Assembly: GCA_964552015.1 (NCBI GenBank)
Contig: CAZKFR010000006.1
Location: forward strand, 24,295-88,294
DNA from: Rhodocaloribacter sp964552015
GTDB taxonomy: Bacteria; Bacteroidota; Rhodothermia; Rhodothermales; ISCAR-4553
Length of the DNA stretch: 64,000 nt
Direction of reading: 5' to 3'
Shown: positions 53,441 through 61,860 of the stretch, piece after piece
Layout of the letters: the number at the start of each line of letters is the position of its first letter
How positions within the stretch are numbered: position 1 is the first letter of the stretch
The notes under the pieces: generated by a model
The model's input: only the letters and a program-made list of their open reading frames with translations
The model's database searches: none
Told to the model about the DNA's origin: nothing
Made by a program: the position numbers and the translations under genes

Positions 53441-54498
53441 CGTGCGTCCCAGGCTTCTCCTCGGAACAGACGGGGGGCCCGATCCACCCCGCGCACCCAG
53501 TACAGATCGGCCGGCAGCGGATTGTACCGGGGCATCTCCGGCAACGCCCCCCCCAGCGCCAGTCGGACATAGTACCAGGGCATGTTGCAACCGGCGGTGC
53601 TGAAGAAGTTGCTCGTGGTGAAGAATCGACCGGGGTTGATTTCCGTCACACAGGGTTGCCCTGCCGCATTTTCCTTCAGGTCGACGCAATAGACGCCGTG
53701 GGGCTCCGGATCGACGGCGCGTACGGCCCGGGTTGCGACGTCATTGACGTCGTCCCGATGGACCGTCCGTGCCACCGAAGGCGAGGACGACTGACCACTC
53801 GGCATCAGGTTGCCCATCAGATATTCCATCCGCTCGCGCGCCATCGACGTGACGAGTTCTCCCCGATACCACAGGCTCTGGAATGCGAATTCACGACCGG
53901 GCAGGTACTCGGCGAGCATGAAATCCGCCGGCTGGAGTCCTTTTTCTTCGATCCAGTATCGGATCCATCCGGCTGCCTGCTCCGGCGTCGTTACAGGCAG
54001 AGCAGCTCGTGAACCGGCACCCCGTACGGCGCGAACCCACACCTTTTCTGATTCTGAAGCGTCCGATAGCGTGGCAAAACAGGCCGATAGAGCATCGAGG
54101 GACGCTAGACGGACTGAAAACGGCACCGGCACACCGGCTCGAACGAGCGCCTCGTTGCAGGCCATCTTGTCGTGACAGGTTCGGATGGCGGTCTCGGACG
54201 GCAACAGCAGCCGGGTCGGGATCGCGTTGCGGTGCGTCGAGAGGAAAGCCACCTCCACATCCGGCTGTGGATGAACCAGGTCGATCCTCTCACGCCGGAT
54301 GATCTCTGCCAGGACCCGCGGATAGGCCGGGTCATCACAGCGCGGAACGACGTACCGAGCCTCGACGTCCGCGCAGGCCAGATGATAGGGGTTGGTATCG
54401 ACGCCGACCAGGTGGAACGACTCGCCGCTCATGCGCAGGGAGGCGATGAAATTGCCGCTGGCCGTCCCACCGGCTCCGGTGATGAGGATACGTTTCAT
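53428..54498 (-). CDS. ATP-grasp domain protein
   Basis: 356 residues. An N-terminal Rossmann-like pre-ATP-grasp domain (ILITGAGGTASGNFIASLR, 4-22) and an ATP-grasp fold with RAVRGAGSRAALPV, DFMLAEYLPGREFAFQSLW and the metal-binding TEINPGRFFTTSNFF near residue 280 are visible. The family resembles PylC/CarB-like ligases that join a carboxylate to an amine. Here it may attach an amino acid or similar group to a sugar; that is inference from context. It is second in the operon, 9 bases after the oxidoreductase. Confidence 0.82.
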   Translation of the reverse strand: MKRILITGAGGTASGNFIASLRMSGESFHLVGVDTNPYHLACADVEARYVVPRCDDPAYPRVLAEIIRRERIDLVHPQPDVEVAFLSTHRNAIPTRLLLPSETAIRTCHDKMACNEALVRAGVPVPFSVRLASLDALSACFATLSDASESEKVWVRAVRGAGSRAALPVTTPEQAAGWIRYWIEEKGLQPADFMLAEYLPGREFAFQSLWYRGELVTSMARERMEYLMGNLMPSGQSSSPSVARTVHRDDVNDVATRAVRAVDPEPHGVYCVDLKENAAGQPCVTEINPGRFFTTSNFFSTAGCNMPWYYVRLALGGALPEMPRYNPLPADLYWVRGVDRAPRLFRGEAWDARCAA

Positions 54499-54507
54499 GG
54501 CAATGCT

Positions 54508-55464
54508 TCAGGAAGCACAACGCAAGATGGAGTCCGTGCGACAGGCTGCCGCCCGGAGAGCGACTTCGAGCGTACGGAGGCCGTCCTCCCCCGTCACGGG
54601 TGGCGCTTCTCCCCGCCGCACCGCATCGAGAAAAGCAGCCAGTTGCGCCCTCAACGGCTCCTGGTACGGTACATAGAGATCGTGGACCAGATAGCTACCG
54701 TCCTCGGCTGAATACCGGCTGGCCGACTGTACGTGCTGCGTCAGGAGATTGGCCCGCACGAGGCGGTTCGGGGTGATCACCTGAATTTCCCGGGCTTTGT
54801 ACGGGGTGATCCAGTTGACCGTTAGCTGGGCGCTCACGCCTCGCTCCGTGCGCAACAGGATCGAGGCCGTGTCTTCGTAGACGTCGCCGTGGGCCGAGGA
54901 AACACAGTAGACGTCGGTCACCGGCTGGCCGGTCAGGTACCGCACCAGATCGATGTCGTGAACAGCCAAGTCGATAATGACGCCGGCATCCTTGATCCGG
55001 GGTGGACGCGGCCCCACACGGACGATGTTGATGGTGATGATCTCTTCCGAGCCCACGCTGTCCCGGATGGCTGTGATGGCCGGGTTGAAGCGTTCGATGT
55101 GACCCACCATGAGCAGGCGCCCTCTCCTCCCGGCCGTCCGTATCATCTCCTCGGCCTCTTCGACCGTACTCGCAATGGGTTTCTCGACGAGCACATGGGC
55201 CCCGAGCGCCAGCACGTGGCATACTACGTCACGGTGCTTCGACGTAGGCACCGCTACGGAAACGGCTTCGACGCCCGCTGCGATGAGCGCCTCCACCGTG
55301 TCGAACGCCGTACACCCGCATGCCTCGGCACAGGCACGGGCGCGCGCCAGGTCCGGGTCATAGATGCCTACCAGGTGACTCCCCGGCATCGTGGCGTAGA
55401 TGCGGGCGTGGTTCGCCCCCATCTTGCCGATCCCGATAACCCCTGTACGAATCACTTTACGCAT
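54508..55464 (-). CDS. WlbA-like Gfo/Idh/MocA oxidoreductase
   Basis: 318 residues with a Rossmann fold (VIGIGKMGANHARIYATMPG near the start), the EKPIAS motif (catalytic lysine, about 93-98) and GHIERFNPAI and DLAVHDIDLVRYL blocks. The overall pattern resembles WlbA/UDP-N-acetylglucosamine 3-dehydrogenase, which oxidises C3 of UDP-GlcNAc-type sugars. No aminotransferase is present in the window, so the subsequent product is unknown. The ATG at 55464 is the family start. It is the first gene of the glycan operon; the upstream 260 bases should hold the promoter. Confidence 0.83.
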   Translation of the reverse strand: MRKVIRTGVIGIGKMGANHARIYATMPGSHLVGIYDPDLARARACAEACGCTAFDTVEALIAAGVEAVSVAVPTSKHRDVVCHVLALGAHVLVEKPIASTVEEAEEMIRTAGRRGRLLMVGHIERFNPAITAIRDSVGSEEIITINIVRVGPRPPRIKDAGVIIDLAVHDIDLVRYLTGQPVTDVYCVSSAHGDVYEDTASILLRTERGVSAQLTVNWITPYKAREIQVITPNRLVRANLLTQHVQSASRYSAEDGSYLVHDLYVPYQEPLRAQLAAFLDAVRRGEAPPVTGEDGLRTLEVALRAAACRTDSILRCAS

Positions 55465-55724
55465 GGGCCTTCTACGTAGGACCTCCCCGTTTCCGGCCTC
55501 CTCGAACCCGGCGCTGGACGGGGCGACGCTATGGCTGATCAAATGAAGTGCCCTCTTTTCCCGCATGCCCCGTGCCACGTGCCCAGAAGCATCGCCCGTG
55601 TGAGCCAAATACCCATAATTCAACCCAAATGCCGGCGATAGACGGGATACTCCCCTCGGCCATCCCTTGCGATGGCGGTCGGATTTGCCGTGGGGGGCAA
55701 AATCTTCTCTCCCGATGCGGCGAC

Positions 55725-56609
55725 TCATCCCGGGGTCGTCCGCTCCTCGGGTAGCCGTGGATCCAGGTTGAAGAATGCCTTGAGGGCCTCGAAGAGCTCC
55801 GGATGCCGGATGGCCATGACGTGCCCCCGCTCGAAGAAATTTTCCACGGCCACCGCAAAAAACTCAGCGGGGTTGGTAGCCGCATAGCGTCGCAGCATCG
55901 AGCGGCCGATCCGCACGCGGCGCATCTCCCGGCGGACGAGGCGGGCCCAGGCCCGTGCCGAGGCCGGGTCCATGAGCGAAGGCGTGCCGTCGGCCAGGGC
56001 ATTGTCGAAGTCGAATAGATGCGCCAGCTCGTGCAGCACCACGTTGTCCCCGTCCCGCGGATGATCCCAGCCCTCCAGGACGGCGCGGGCGGACAGGATC
56101 ACAGGCCCCTGCGGATGGACCATCCCGTCGTAGTCGGCCGCATAGGTCTCGTAGTAGTCCTCGTCGAAGCGATCCGGGTAAAAGAGAAACGTGCGGGTGG
56201 TGTTCAACTCCCAGTCTGGCCGGCCGTGCACGAGCAGCGCCGCCCCGGCGGCCACGGCCAGGCGCAGCGTGTCCGTCAGTTCGACGCCTTCGATGGCTTC
56301 GAACGTCATCTCATGCATGAAAAACTGAACATCCCGTTCGAAACGGGCACGGGCGGACGGATCGAGGTGGGCATAGAGGGGCACGTGCACTTCGAGCCAG
56401 GAGCGCCAGGTGTCCGGCAGGGGCCGGCGCGCGAGACGCCACCGGCGCCACGGCCGGCGTAGCCCCCGGCCCAGGACCACGATCGGACCGAGTAGGCCCA
56501 GCCACGGCCCCAGAGGCGTCGCCCGTGCCCCGATGACGGCCAGGACCAGCCCGAGCAGCAGCGAGAGCGCCAGGAGAAAAACGAGCGAGGATGGACGGAG
56601 GATGCGCAT
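55725..56609 (-). CDS. MtfA/M90-family zinc metallopeptidase
   Basis: 294 residues. Two N-terminal hydrophobic helices (about 8-29 and 33-47) anchor the protein, and H193-E-L-A-H197 is the zinc-binding motif (VVLHELAHLFDFDN), with a further Glu in NPAEFFAVAVENFFE. This is the MtfA (M90) arrangement; E. coli MtfA is soluble, so the membrane anchor is a difference. Substrate is unknown. It lies between the glycan operon and the flagellar genes and is co-directional with the former. Confidence 0.84.
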   Translation of the reverse strand: MRILRPSSLVFLLALSLLLGLVLAVIGARATPLGPWLGLLGPIVVLGRGLRRPWRRWRLARRPLPDTWRSWLEVHVPLYAHLDPSARARFERDVQFFMHEMTFEAIEGVELTDTLRLAVAAGAALLVHGRPDWELNTTRTFLFYPDRFDEDYYETYAADYDGMVHPQGPVILSARAVLEGWDHPRDGDNVVLHELAHLFDFDNALADGTPSLMDPASARAWARLVRREMRRVRIGRSMLRRYAATNPAEFFAVAVENFFERGHVMAIRHPELFEALKAFFNLDPRLPEERTTPG

Positions 56610-56741
56610 ACGTGCATGGCGTGAGGAAGCCCGGCGGTCTGCTCCCGTACAGCCGCCGGCCTACCAAAGTACGACACCGCCGGCCTCCTCGCTCCCGCTC
56701 CGGCCGGCTTGCTTCCTCACCGTCCATCCCGGTCCCGCTCC

Positions 56742-56776
56742 GGGAAAATATGCCGTCTTCCGGGGAAAAATATGCC
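56742..56776. promoter_or_regulatory. Direct repeat pair upstream of flgF
   Basis: GGGAAAATATGCC (56742-56754) recurs as GGGGAAAAATATGCC (56762-56776), about 21-22 bases apart, i.e. two helix turns. It lies 93-127 bases before the flgF ATG. It may bind a flagellar activator; no sigma-54 or sigma-28 consensus is evident. Confidence 0.35.
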
Positions 56777-56868
56777 CGATGGCATCGCTCGAAACCGCCG
56801 AATACGAGCCATCCACGGCATGGCAGAGCGTTTGTACGCCGCCGGGTCGTTCACCAATCCCGTGTGCC

Positions 56869-57594
56869 ATGCTGCTACGTCTCCGCAATAGTGTCGACGC
56901 GATGACCCGGATGGTCCGCCAGCAGGAGCGCATCGCCAACAACCTGGCCAACGCCAACACCGTCGGTTTCAAACGGGATCGGTCCTTCACGGAAATCCTT
57001 AACCAGGAGCTCAACGCCGAGGGGGCGCCCCAGAGCGTCAAGCGCACGGTGCAGTGGGCCGACTTTACGCCCGGCAGCCTCGAACAGACGGGTAACCCGC
57101 TCGACGTCGCCCTCCACGGCGAGGGTTTCTTCGTCCTGACCGATGCGACGACCGAGACGCCCCGCTATACCCGGTCGGGCCGCTTTATGCTGGATGCCGA
57201 GGGCACGCTCCGGGACGTCTTCGGCCACCAGGTCGAGGGCGAGGCCGGCCCCATCCAGATTCCGACCGATCAGGGCGGGGCCATCGTGATCGAGCGGGAC
57301 GGCAGCATCCGCGTGGGCAGCGAGACGGTGGGCCGCCTCCGCGTCGTCCGCTTCGAGGACCCGGCTGCCCTCCGCCGCCTGGACGGGGCGGCCTTCGATG
57401 CCGCCGGCCAGGAACCCCTCGACGTGGAGCAACCGGACGTGCGCCAGGGCTTCCTCGAACAGAGCAACGTGGACGCCATCGCGGCCATGACCGAGATGAT
57501 CGAGCACTACCGCCTCTTCGAGACGCAACAGCGCAGCATCCGCACCGACGACGAACTGCTCGGCCGGGTCACCCGCGAACTCGGCCGCTTCTGA
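56869..57594 (+). CDS. flgF: Flagellar basal-body rod protein FlgF
   Basis: 241 residues, a proximal-rod protein. The N-terminal ANNLANANTVGFKRDRSF (about 23-41) and C-terminal VRQGFLEQSNVDAIAAMTEMIEHYRLFETQQR are the conserved FlgE/F/G ends; the shorter middle and lack of a FlgG-specific segment favour FlgF. The start at 56869 gives the typical N-terminus MLLRLRNSVDAMTRM. It leads the plus-strand flagellar operon, 33 bases before flgG. Confidence 0.88.
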   Translation: MLLRLRNSVDAMTRMVRQQERIANNLANANTVGFKRDRSFTEILNQELNAEGAPQSVKRTVQWADFTPGSLEQTGNPLDVALHGEGFFVLTDATTETPRYTRSGRFMLDAEGTLRDVFGHQVEGEAGPIQIPTDQGGAIVIERDGSIRVGSETVGRLRVVRFEDPAALRRLDGAAFDAAGQEPLDVEQPDVRQGFLEQSNVDAIAAMTEMIEHYRLFETQQRSIRTDDELLGRVTRELGRF

Positions 57595-57627
57595 CCTTCT
57601 TTCACCGTAACCAGGACGTACACGGTT

Positions 57628-58413
57628 ATGCTTCGAGCCATCCGAACCGCCGCCACCGGGATGAGCGCCCAGCAGTCGGGCGTGGATAACATCGCCAACA
57701 ACCTGGCCAACGCCAACACGGTCGGCTACAAGCGCTCGAACCTGGTCTTTCACGACCTCCTCTACCAGACGATGCGGGCCGGCAGCGAGGGCGAACAGCA
57801 GGGCATCGAGCCGGCCGCGCTGCAGATGGGCCACGGGGCCGCGGCCGTGGCGACCGTCCGCAACTTCACCCAGGGCAGCCTGCTCGACACCGGCAACCCG
57901 CTCGACATCGCCCTCAACGGCGACGGCTTCCTGCAGGTCCGCCGACCGGACGGCTCCATCGCCTACACCCGCGACGGCACCCTCACCCGCAATGCCGAGG
58001 GCACCCTGGTGACCCAGTCCGGCCTTCCCATCGAGCCGGACATCGCCATCCCCGAGACGGCCGTGGAGATCCATATCAGCATGGACGGCGTCGTGTCGGT
58101 CCGGCTCCAGGGCGAGCTCGACGCCGTGGAGGTCGGGCAGATCGAACTGGCCCGGTTCGCCAACCCGGCCGGCCTCAACCCCATCGGCGGCAACCTCTAC
58201 GAACAGACCGAGACGAGCGGCGAGCCCACCATCGGGACGCCGGGCCAGGACGGGCTGGCCGTGATCATGCAGGGCTACCTCGAAGCCTCGAACGTGGACG
58301 TCGTGCAGGAGATGGTGAACCTGATTGCGGCCCAGCGCACCTATGAACTGAACTCCAAGATGGTCACCACCGGCGAGGAGATGCTGCAGATCGCCAACAA
58401 CATGAAACGGTGA
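57628..58413 (+). CDS. flgG: Flagellar distal-rod protein FlgG
   Basis: 261 residues, the usual FlgG length. N-terminal MLRAIRTAATGMSAQQSGVD and IANNLANANTVGYKRSNLVFHDLLYQ (with the FlgG-specific segment that stiffens the distal rod), middle NFTQGSLLDTGNPLDIALNGDGFLQV and C-terminal GYLEASNVDVVQEMVNLIAAQRTYE are clear. It forms the long distal rod crossing the periplasm and passing the P and L rings. The downstream flgA, flgH and flgI make the rings. Confidence 0.96.
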   Translation: MLRAIRTAATGMSAQQSGVDNIANNLANANTVGYKRSNLVFHDLLYQTMRAGSEGEQQGIEPAALQMGHGAAAVATVRNFTQGSLLDTGNPLDIALNGDGFLQVRRPDGSIAYTRDGTLTRNAEGTLVTQSGLPIEPDIAIPETAVEIHISMDGVVSVRLQGELDAVEVGQIELARFANPAGLNPIGGNLYEQTETSGEPTIGTPGQDGLAVIMQGYLEASNVDVVQEMVNLIAAQRTYELNSKMVTTGEEMLQIANNMKR

Positions 58414-58445
58414 CCGAACCGGATCCACGCCCCGAGGAGTAGCCG

Positions 58446-59168
58446 ATGTACGCACGCACGATCCTCCTGTCGCTTCTGCTGGCCGGCCTCGTGGCCGGCA
58501 CCGCGTCGGCGGGCCCCGACCCGCTGGCCGACCGGTTGCAGGCGGCCGTACGGGCGCTCCTGGCCGAGCGCTATCCCTCGGAGGCCGGTCGGCTGCAGGT
58601 ACGCATCCTCCGGGCCGAAGGGGCCCTCGACGACCTCGACGAGGTGCGGCTGTACCTGCGCTCCGGGGACGGCCTCCCGCGCGGTCACACGCAGGCCGAC
58701 GTGCTGGCCCCCGCAGCCGACGGTTCGTGGAAGAAGGTGGGCTGGACGCTGCTCTACGTGGCCCATTACGACTCGGTCGTGGTGCCTGTCCGGGACCTGG
58801 AGGCGGGTACGCTCCTCACCCCGGAAGACGTGAGTGTGATCTGGCTCGATGTGACCACCTTCCGCGGACAGCCCCTCACAGCCACCCTCTTCCGCCGGAT
58901 GCAGTCCGAGCCGACCTTCGCCACCCGCACCCTCCGTGCCGGGCAGGCCCTCCGCGCCGGCGACCTGCGCCCGCCCTACGCCGCCCATACCGGCGACGCC
59001 GTCGTGATGCTGTACCGCCGGGGGCCGGTCACGCTCCGGCTGACGTGCAAGGCCCGTGAGGCCGGCTTCACCGGCGACCTCATCCGCCTGTATTACCCTG
59101 ACGCCACCACGACGTACCGGGCCCGGCTCACCGGCCCGGGTACGGCCGAATGGGTCGAAACCCTGTGA
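58446..59168 (+). CDS. flgA: Flagellar P-ring assembly chaperone FlgA
   Basis: 240 residues with a Sec signal (about 1-22, ending ASAG). The C-terminal SAF domain starts near VPVRDLEAGTLLTPEDVSVIWLDV (about 112-135) and continues with TRTLRAGQALRAGDLRPPYAAHTGDAVVMLYR. FlgA helps FlgI fold into the P ring. GAGGAG precedes the ATG. It sits between flgG and flgH, 4 bases before the latter. Confidence 0.9.
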   Translation: MYARTILLSLLLAGLVAGTASAGPDPLADRLQAAVRALLAERYPSEAGRLQVRILRAEGALDDLDEVRLYLRSGDGLPRGHTQADVLAPAADGSWKKVGWTLLYVAHYDSVVVPVRDLEAGTLLTPEDVSVIWLDVTTFRGQPLTATLFRRMQSEPTFATRTLRAGQALRAGDLRPPYAAHTGDAVVMLYRRGPVTLRLTCKAREAGFTGDLIRLYYPDATTTYRARLTGPGTAEWVETL

Positions 59169-59172
59169 CGCT

Positions 59173-59784
59173 ATGACAACGACACACCCGCACGTGATGC
59201 GCGGCATCCTGCTCGCAGCCCTCCTGACCGGCCTGGCCCTGCCGGCCCGTGCCCAGCGCTCCATGTTCGCCGACTTCAAGGCCCGCTCGGAAGGCGACAT
59301 CCTGACGATCGTTCTGGCCGAACGGACGGCTGCGCAGCGTGAGAGTGGATGGAAGAACAAGGCCAATGCCCAGGCCGGCGGCGGCGCCACGGTCTCCGGC
59401 GGTTCCTCCCTCTCGGGGGCTTTCGCGCTGGATGCCAAATTCAACAAGTCGGCCCTGCACGAGAACGAGTCGGTGCAGAGCGACCTGCTCAACGGCACGA
59501 TGACGGCCACCATCGTCCGCCGCGAGCCGTCAGGGAACCTGTTCGTCGAGGGCGAACGCCGGCTGAGCGTCAACGGCGAGACGCACGTGATGAAAGTCTC
59601 GGGGCTCGTCCGCCCGCAGGACATCCGGACGAACAACACGGTGCTCTCCTACCAGATCGCCAATGCCTCGATCGAATACCGACGGGAGGGCGGGCTCACG
59701 AAAGGCCTGTTCAAGCCCGGAAAAGTCGTCCGCTTCGGCGTCCTGGCCGTGCTCGCCGGTGCGGTGCTCTACGCCTCCAAGTAA
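59173..59784 (+). CDS. flgH: Flagellar L-ring protein FlgH lacking the lipobox
   Basis: 203 residues. FlgH hallmarks are LFVEGERRLSVNGETHVMKVSGLVRPQDIRTNNTVLSYQIANASIEYRREGG (about 115-170). FlgH is normally a lipoprotein in the outer membrane. Here the N-terminal signal (MRGILLAALLTGLALPARAQ) has no cysteine after it, so no lipobox is present, and the C-terminus carries a hydrophobic tail (VLAVLAGAVLYASK). How the ring is held is therefore uncertain. It is 14 bases before flgI. Confidence 0.88.
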   Translation: MTTTHPHVMRGILLAALLTGLALPARAQRSMFADFKARSEGDILTIVLAERTAAQRESGWKNKANAQAGGGATVSGGSSLSGAFALDAKFNKSALHENESVQSDLLNGTMTATIVRREPSGNLFVEGERRLSVNGETHVMKVSGLVRPQDIRTNNTVLSYQIANASIEYRREGGLTKGLFKPGKVVRFGVLAVLAGAVLYASK

Positions 59785-59798
59785 CCCCCTGTAACCCG

Positions 59799-60947
59799 AT
59801 GCGGATGATGCAACGTCTCCCACTTTTCCTCCTCGCCCGGCTTCTGATGGTGCTCTCGGCGGTGCTGCTGGCCACGCCCGAAGCCCATGCCCAGGAGGCG
59901 GCCTCGTCCCGCCTCAAAGACCTGGTGCGCATCGAGGGGGCCATGCCGATCCAACTGACGGGCTATGGCCTGGTCGTGGGTCTCGACGGCACGGGCGATC
60001 GCGTCCGTGGCCGGCGCGGGGCCCCACACACGGTGCAGAGCATCGCCAACATGTTGCAGCACTTCGGCATCACCGTGGACCCGTCGCTCATTACGGCGCG
60101 TAACGCGGCGGCGGTCATGGTCACGGCCACGCTCGACCCGTTTGCCGTGGCCGGCAGCCGTCTCGACGTGACCCTCTCCGCGCTCGGTGATGCCCGCTCG
60201 CTCTCGGGCGGTATGCTGTTGCAGACCCCGCTGATGGACCCCACCACCGGTGAGGTGTATGCCACGGCGCAGGGTCCCGTCTCGACGGGCGCCGTACTGG
60301 CCTCGACCCTGGGCTCCAGCGTACAGGTCAACCACACGAACACGGGGCGCATTCCCGGTGGGGCGTTCGTGACGAAGGCACCGCCGTTCGACCTGAACAC
60401 CCTCACGGACCTGGGCCTGGCCCTAAGACGCCCGGACTTCACAAACGCCGTGCGCGTGGCCGAAGCCATCAACGCGCGCTACCCCGGGGCCGCCGAGGTA
60501 GCCCATGCCGGGCTCATCCGCGTCAAGGGCGACACGCATCCGGGTGGCATCCCGGGGCTGATGGCCGAACTCGAAGCCCTGACGATCGACGTGGACCTGC
60601 CCGCTCGCATCGTGATCAACGAGCGGACCGGTACCATCGTGGCCGGCGGCAACGTGCGGATCAACGAGGTGATGGTCACCTACGGCAGCCTCGTCATCGC
60701 CACGCAGGCCGACCCCTTCGTCGCGCAGCCACCGCCCTTCTCGCAGGGCGAGACCGTGGTGGGCGCACGCGGCACGGCCAGCATCGAACAGGAAGGGACG
60801 CGCTCGGTCGTCCTGCCTCCAAACACCAGCGTCAATGAGCTCGCCGCCGCGCTGAACGACCTGGGCCTGACCGCACGGGACATCATCGCCATCTTCCAGG
60901 CGATCGACCGCACGGGCGCCCTGCAAGGCGAACTCGTCATCCTCTGA
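59799..60947 (+). CDS. flgI: Flagellar P-ring protein FlgI
   Basis: 382 residues with a Sec signal (about 1-31, ATPEAHAQ). The conserved RLKDLVRIEGAMPIQLTGYGLVVGLDGTGDR (about 37-67), MLQHFGI, NAAAVMVTATL, SLSGGMLLQTPL and C-terminal VNELAAALNDLGLTARDIIAIFQAIDRTGALQGEL are all present. It builds the periplasmic ring around the distal rod. The start at 59799 begins the signal peptide. It follows flgH and precedes the rod-binding protein by 5 bases. Confidence 0.96.
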   Translation: MRMMQRLPLFLLARLLMVLSAVLLATPEAHAQEAASSRLKDLVRIEGAMPIQLTGYGLVVGLDGTGDRVRGRRGAPHTVQSIANMLQHFGITVDPSLITARNAAAVMVTATLDPFAVAGSRLDVTLSALGDARSLSGGMLLQTPLMDPTTGEVYATAQGPVSTGAVLASTLGSSVQVNHTNTGRIPGGAFVTKAPPFDLNTLTDLGLALRRPDFTNAVRVAEAINARYPGAAEVAHAGLIRVKGDTHPGGIPGLMAELEALTIDVDLPARIVINERTGTIVAGGNVRINEVMVTYGSLVIATQADPFVAQPPPFSQGETVVGARGTASIEQEGTRSVVLPPNTSVNELAAALNDLGLTARDIIAIFQAIDRTGALQGELVIL

Positions 60948-60952
60948 GAGCC

Positions 60953-61294
60953 ATGAAGATCGAACATACCCATCCGCTCCCCCCGCTTCCCGGCCCGCAG
61001 CCGACACGGCGTCCCTCCTCGCCCGAGGAGGCTGCGAAGCAGTTCGAGGAAGTCCTCGTCCGGCAGTTCGTCAAGACCATGACGGACGGGTTGTTCAAGA
61101 CGGGCCTGGCCGGCGAGGGAGGCCCGGGATGGATGAGCAGTTACCAGCAGACCCAGCGGGACGTCCTGACCGACGTGCTCACGAAGCACCTGGTCGATCA
61201 GGGCACGCTCCGCCTGTCTGACCTGTTGACCCGCCAGTGGAGCCGAACCGGCGCGACCCCACCCACGGAGCCCTCCGACACACCGAAGCCATGA
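60953..61294 (+). CDS. flgJ: FlgJ-type rod-binding protein (no muramidase domain)
   Basis: 113 residues. It holds the FlgJ N-terminal rod-binding domain (SSPEEAAKQFEEVLVRQFVKTM, about 22-43, then WMSSYQQTQRDVLTDVLTKHL), and stops before any glucosaminidase domain. Single-domain forms cap the growing rod and rely on a separate enzyme to open the wall. Four bases of its stop region overlap the start of flgN (ATGA), so translation is probably coupled. Confidence 0.87.
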   Translation: MKIEHTHPLPPLPGPQPTRRPSSPEEAAKQFEEVLVRQFVKTMTDGLFKTGLAGEGGPGWMSSYQQTQRDVLTDVLTKHLVDQGTLRLSDLLTRQWSRTGATPPTEPSDTPKP

Positions 61295-61848
61295 TCACCC
61301 GTCCCGACACCCCTGCCCCGCAGGGCCTGAACACCGTTGCGGCCAACCTGCTCGCCACGCTCGGCCAGGAGACGGAGGCGCTGGCCCGCCTGCATGCGTG
61401 CTTCGACGCGCACATGGCTGCCCTGCAGTCCCGCGATGCCGAGCGGCTCGAAGCCCTGACGATCGAACTCAACGAGACGGTCCACGGGCTGGAGACGCTC
61501 CGGCAGGCACGCGAGCGGCAGGCACGCCTGCTCCAGCGTCTGCTTCGCGTGGAAGGGGGCACCCCGAACCTGGAGGCCCTCGCCGACGCCCTGGCGAACC
61601 ATCCCGGAACCACCGACACGGTAGCCGCCCTCCGGGAAGCCCGCCGGCAACTACGCGAACAGGCCAACCGGACGAACAAGCGGTGCGAGGAATATGAGTT
61701 CGCCCTCCAGTACGCCGTGCGCCTCGGACGCGAAACCCTTCAGGTGCTGCAGGACCTCGACGTACCGCCGCCGGCACGCATCTACACGGCCTCCGGCCAG
61801 ACTTCCCAGACCCAGCCCCCGCGTTCCGTCGTCAACCGGGTCGGATGA
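61291..61848 (+). CDS. flgN: FlgN-like flagellar export chaperone
   Basis: 185 residues. Nearly all helical, with ALARLHACFDAHMAALQSRDAERLEALTIELNETVHGLETLRQARERQ (about 29-76) matching the FlgN family pattern, and a second helix pair with ANRTNKRCEEYEFALQYAVRLGRETLQVL. It keeps FlgK and FlgL soluble and directs them to the export gate. The start at 61291 overlaps the FlgJ stop. FlgK follows 12 bases later, fitting its role as cargo. Confidence 0.85.
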   Translation: MITRPDTPAPQGLNTVAANLLATLGQETEALARLHACFDAHMAALQSRDAERLEALTIELNETVHGLETLRQARERQARLLQRLLRVEGGTPNLEALADALANHPGTTDTVAALREARRQLREQANRTNKRCEEYEFALQYAVRLGRETLQVLQDLDVPPPARIYTASGQTSQTQPPRSVVNRVG

Positions 61849-61860
61849 CCCTGCCCTGCC

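Noticed and set aside
56875..58455. A 526-codon minus-strand open frame over flgF and flgG
   Set aside because: The plus-strand proteins are clear rod proteins; the opposite frame is a shadow.
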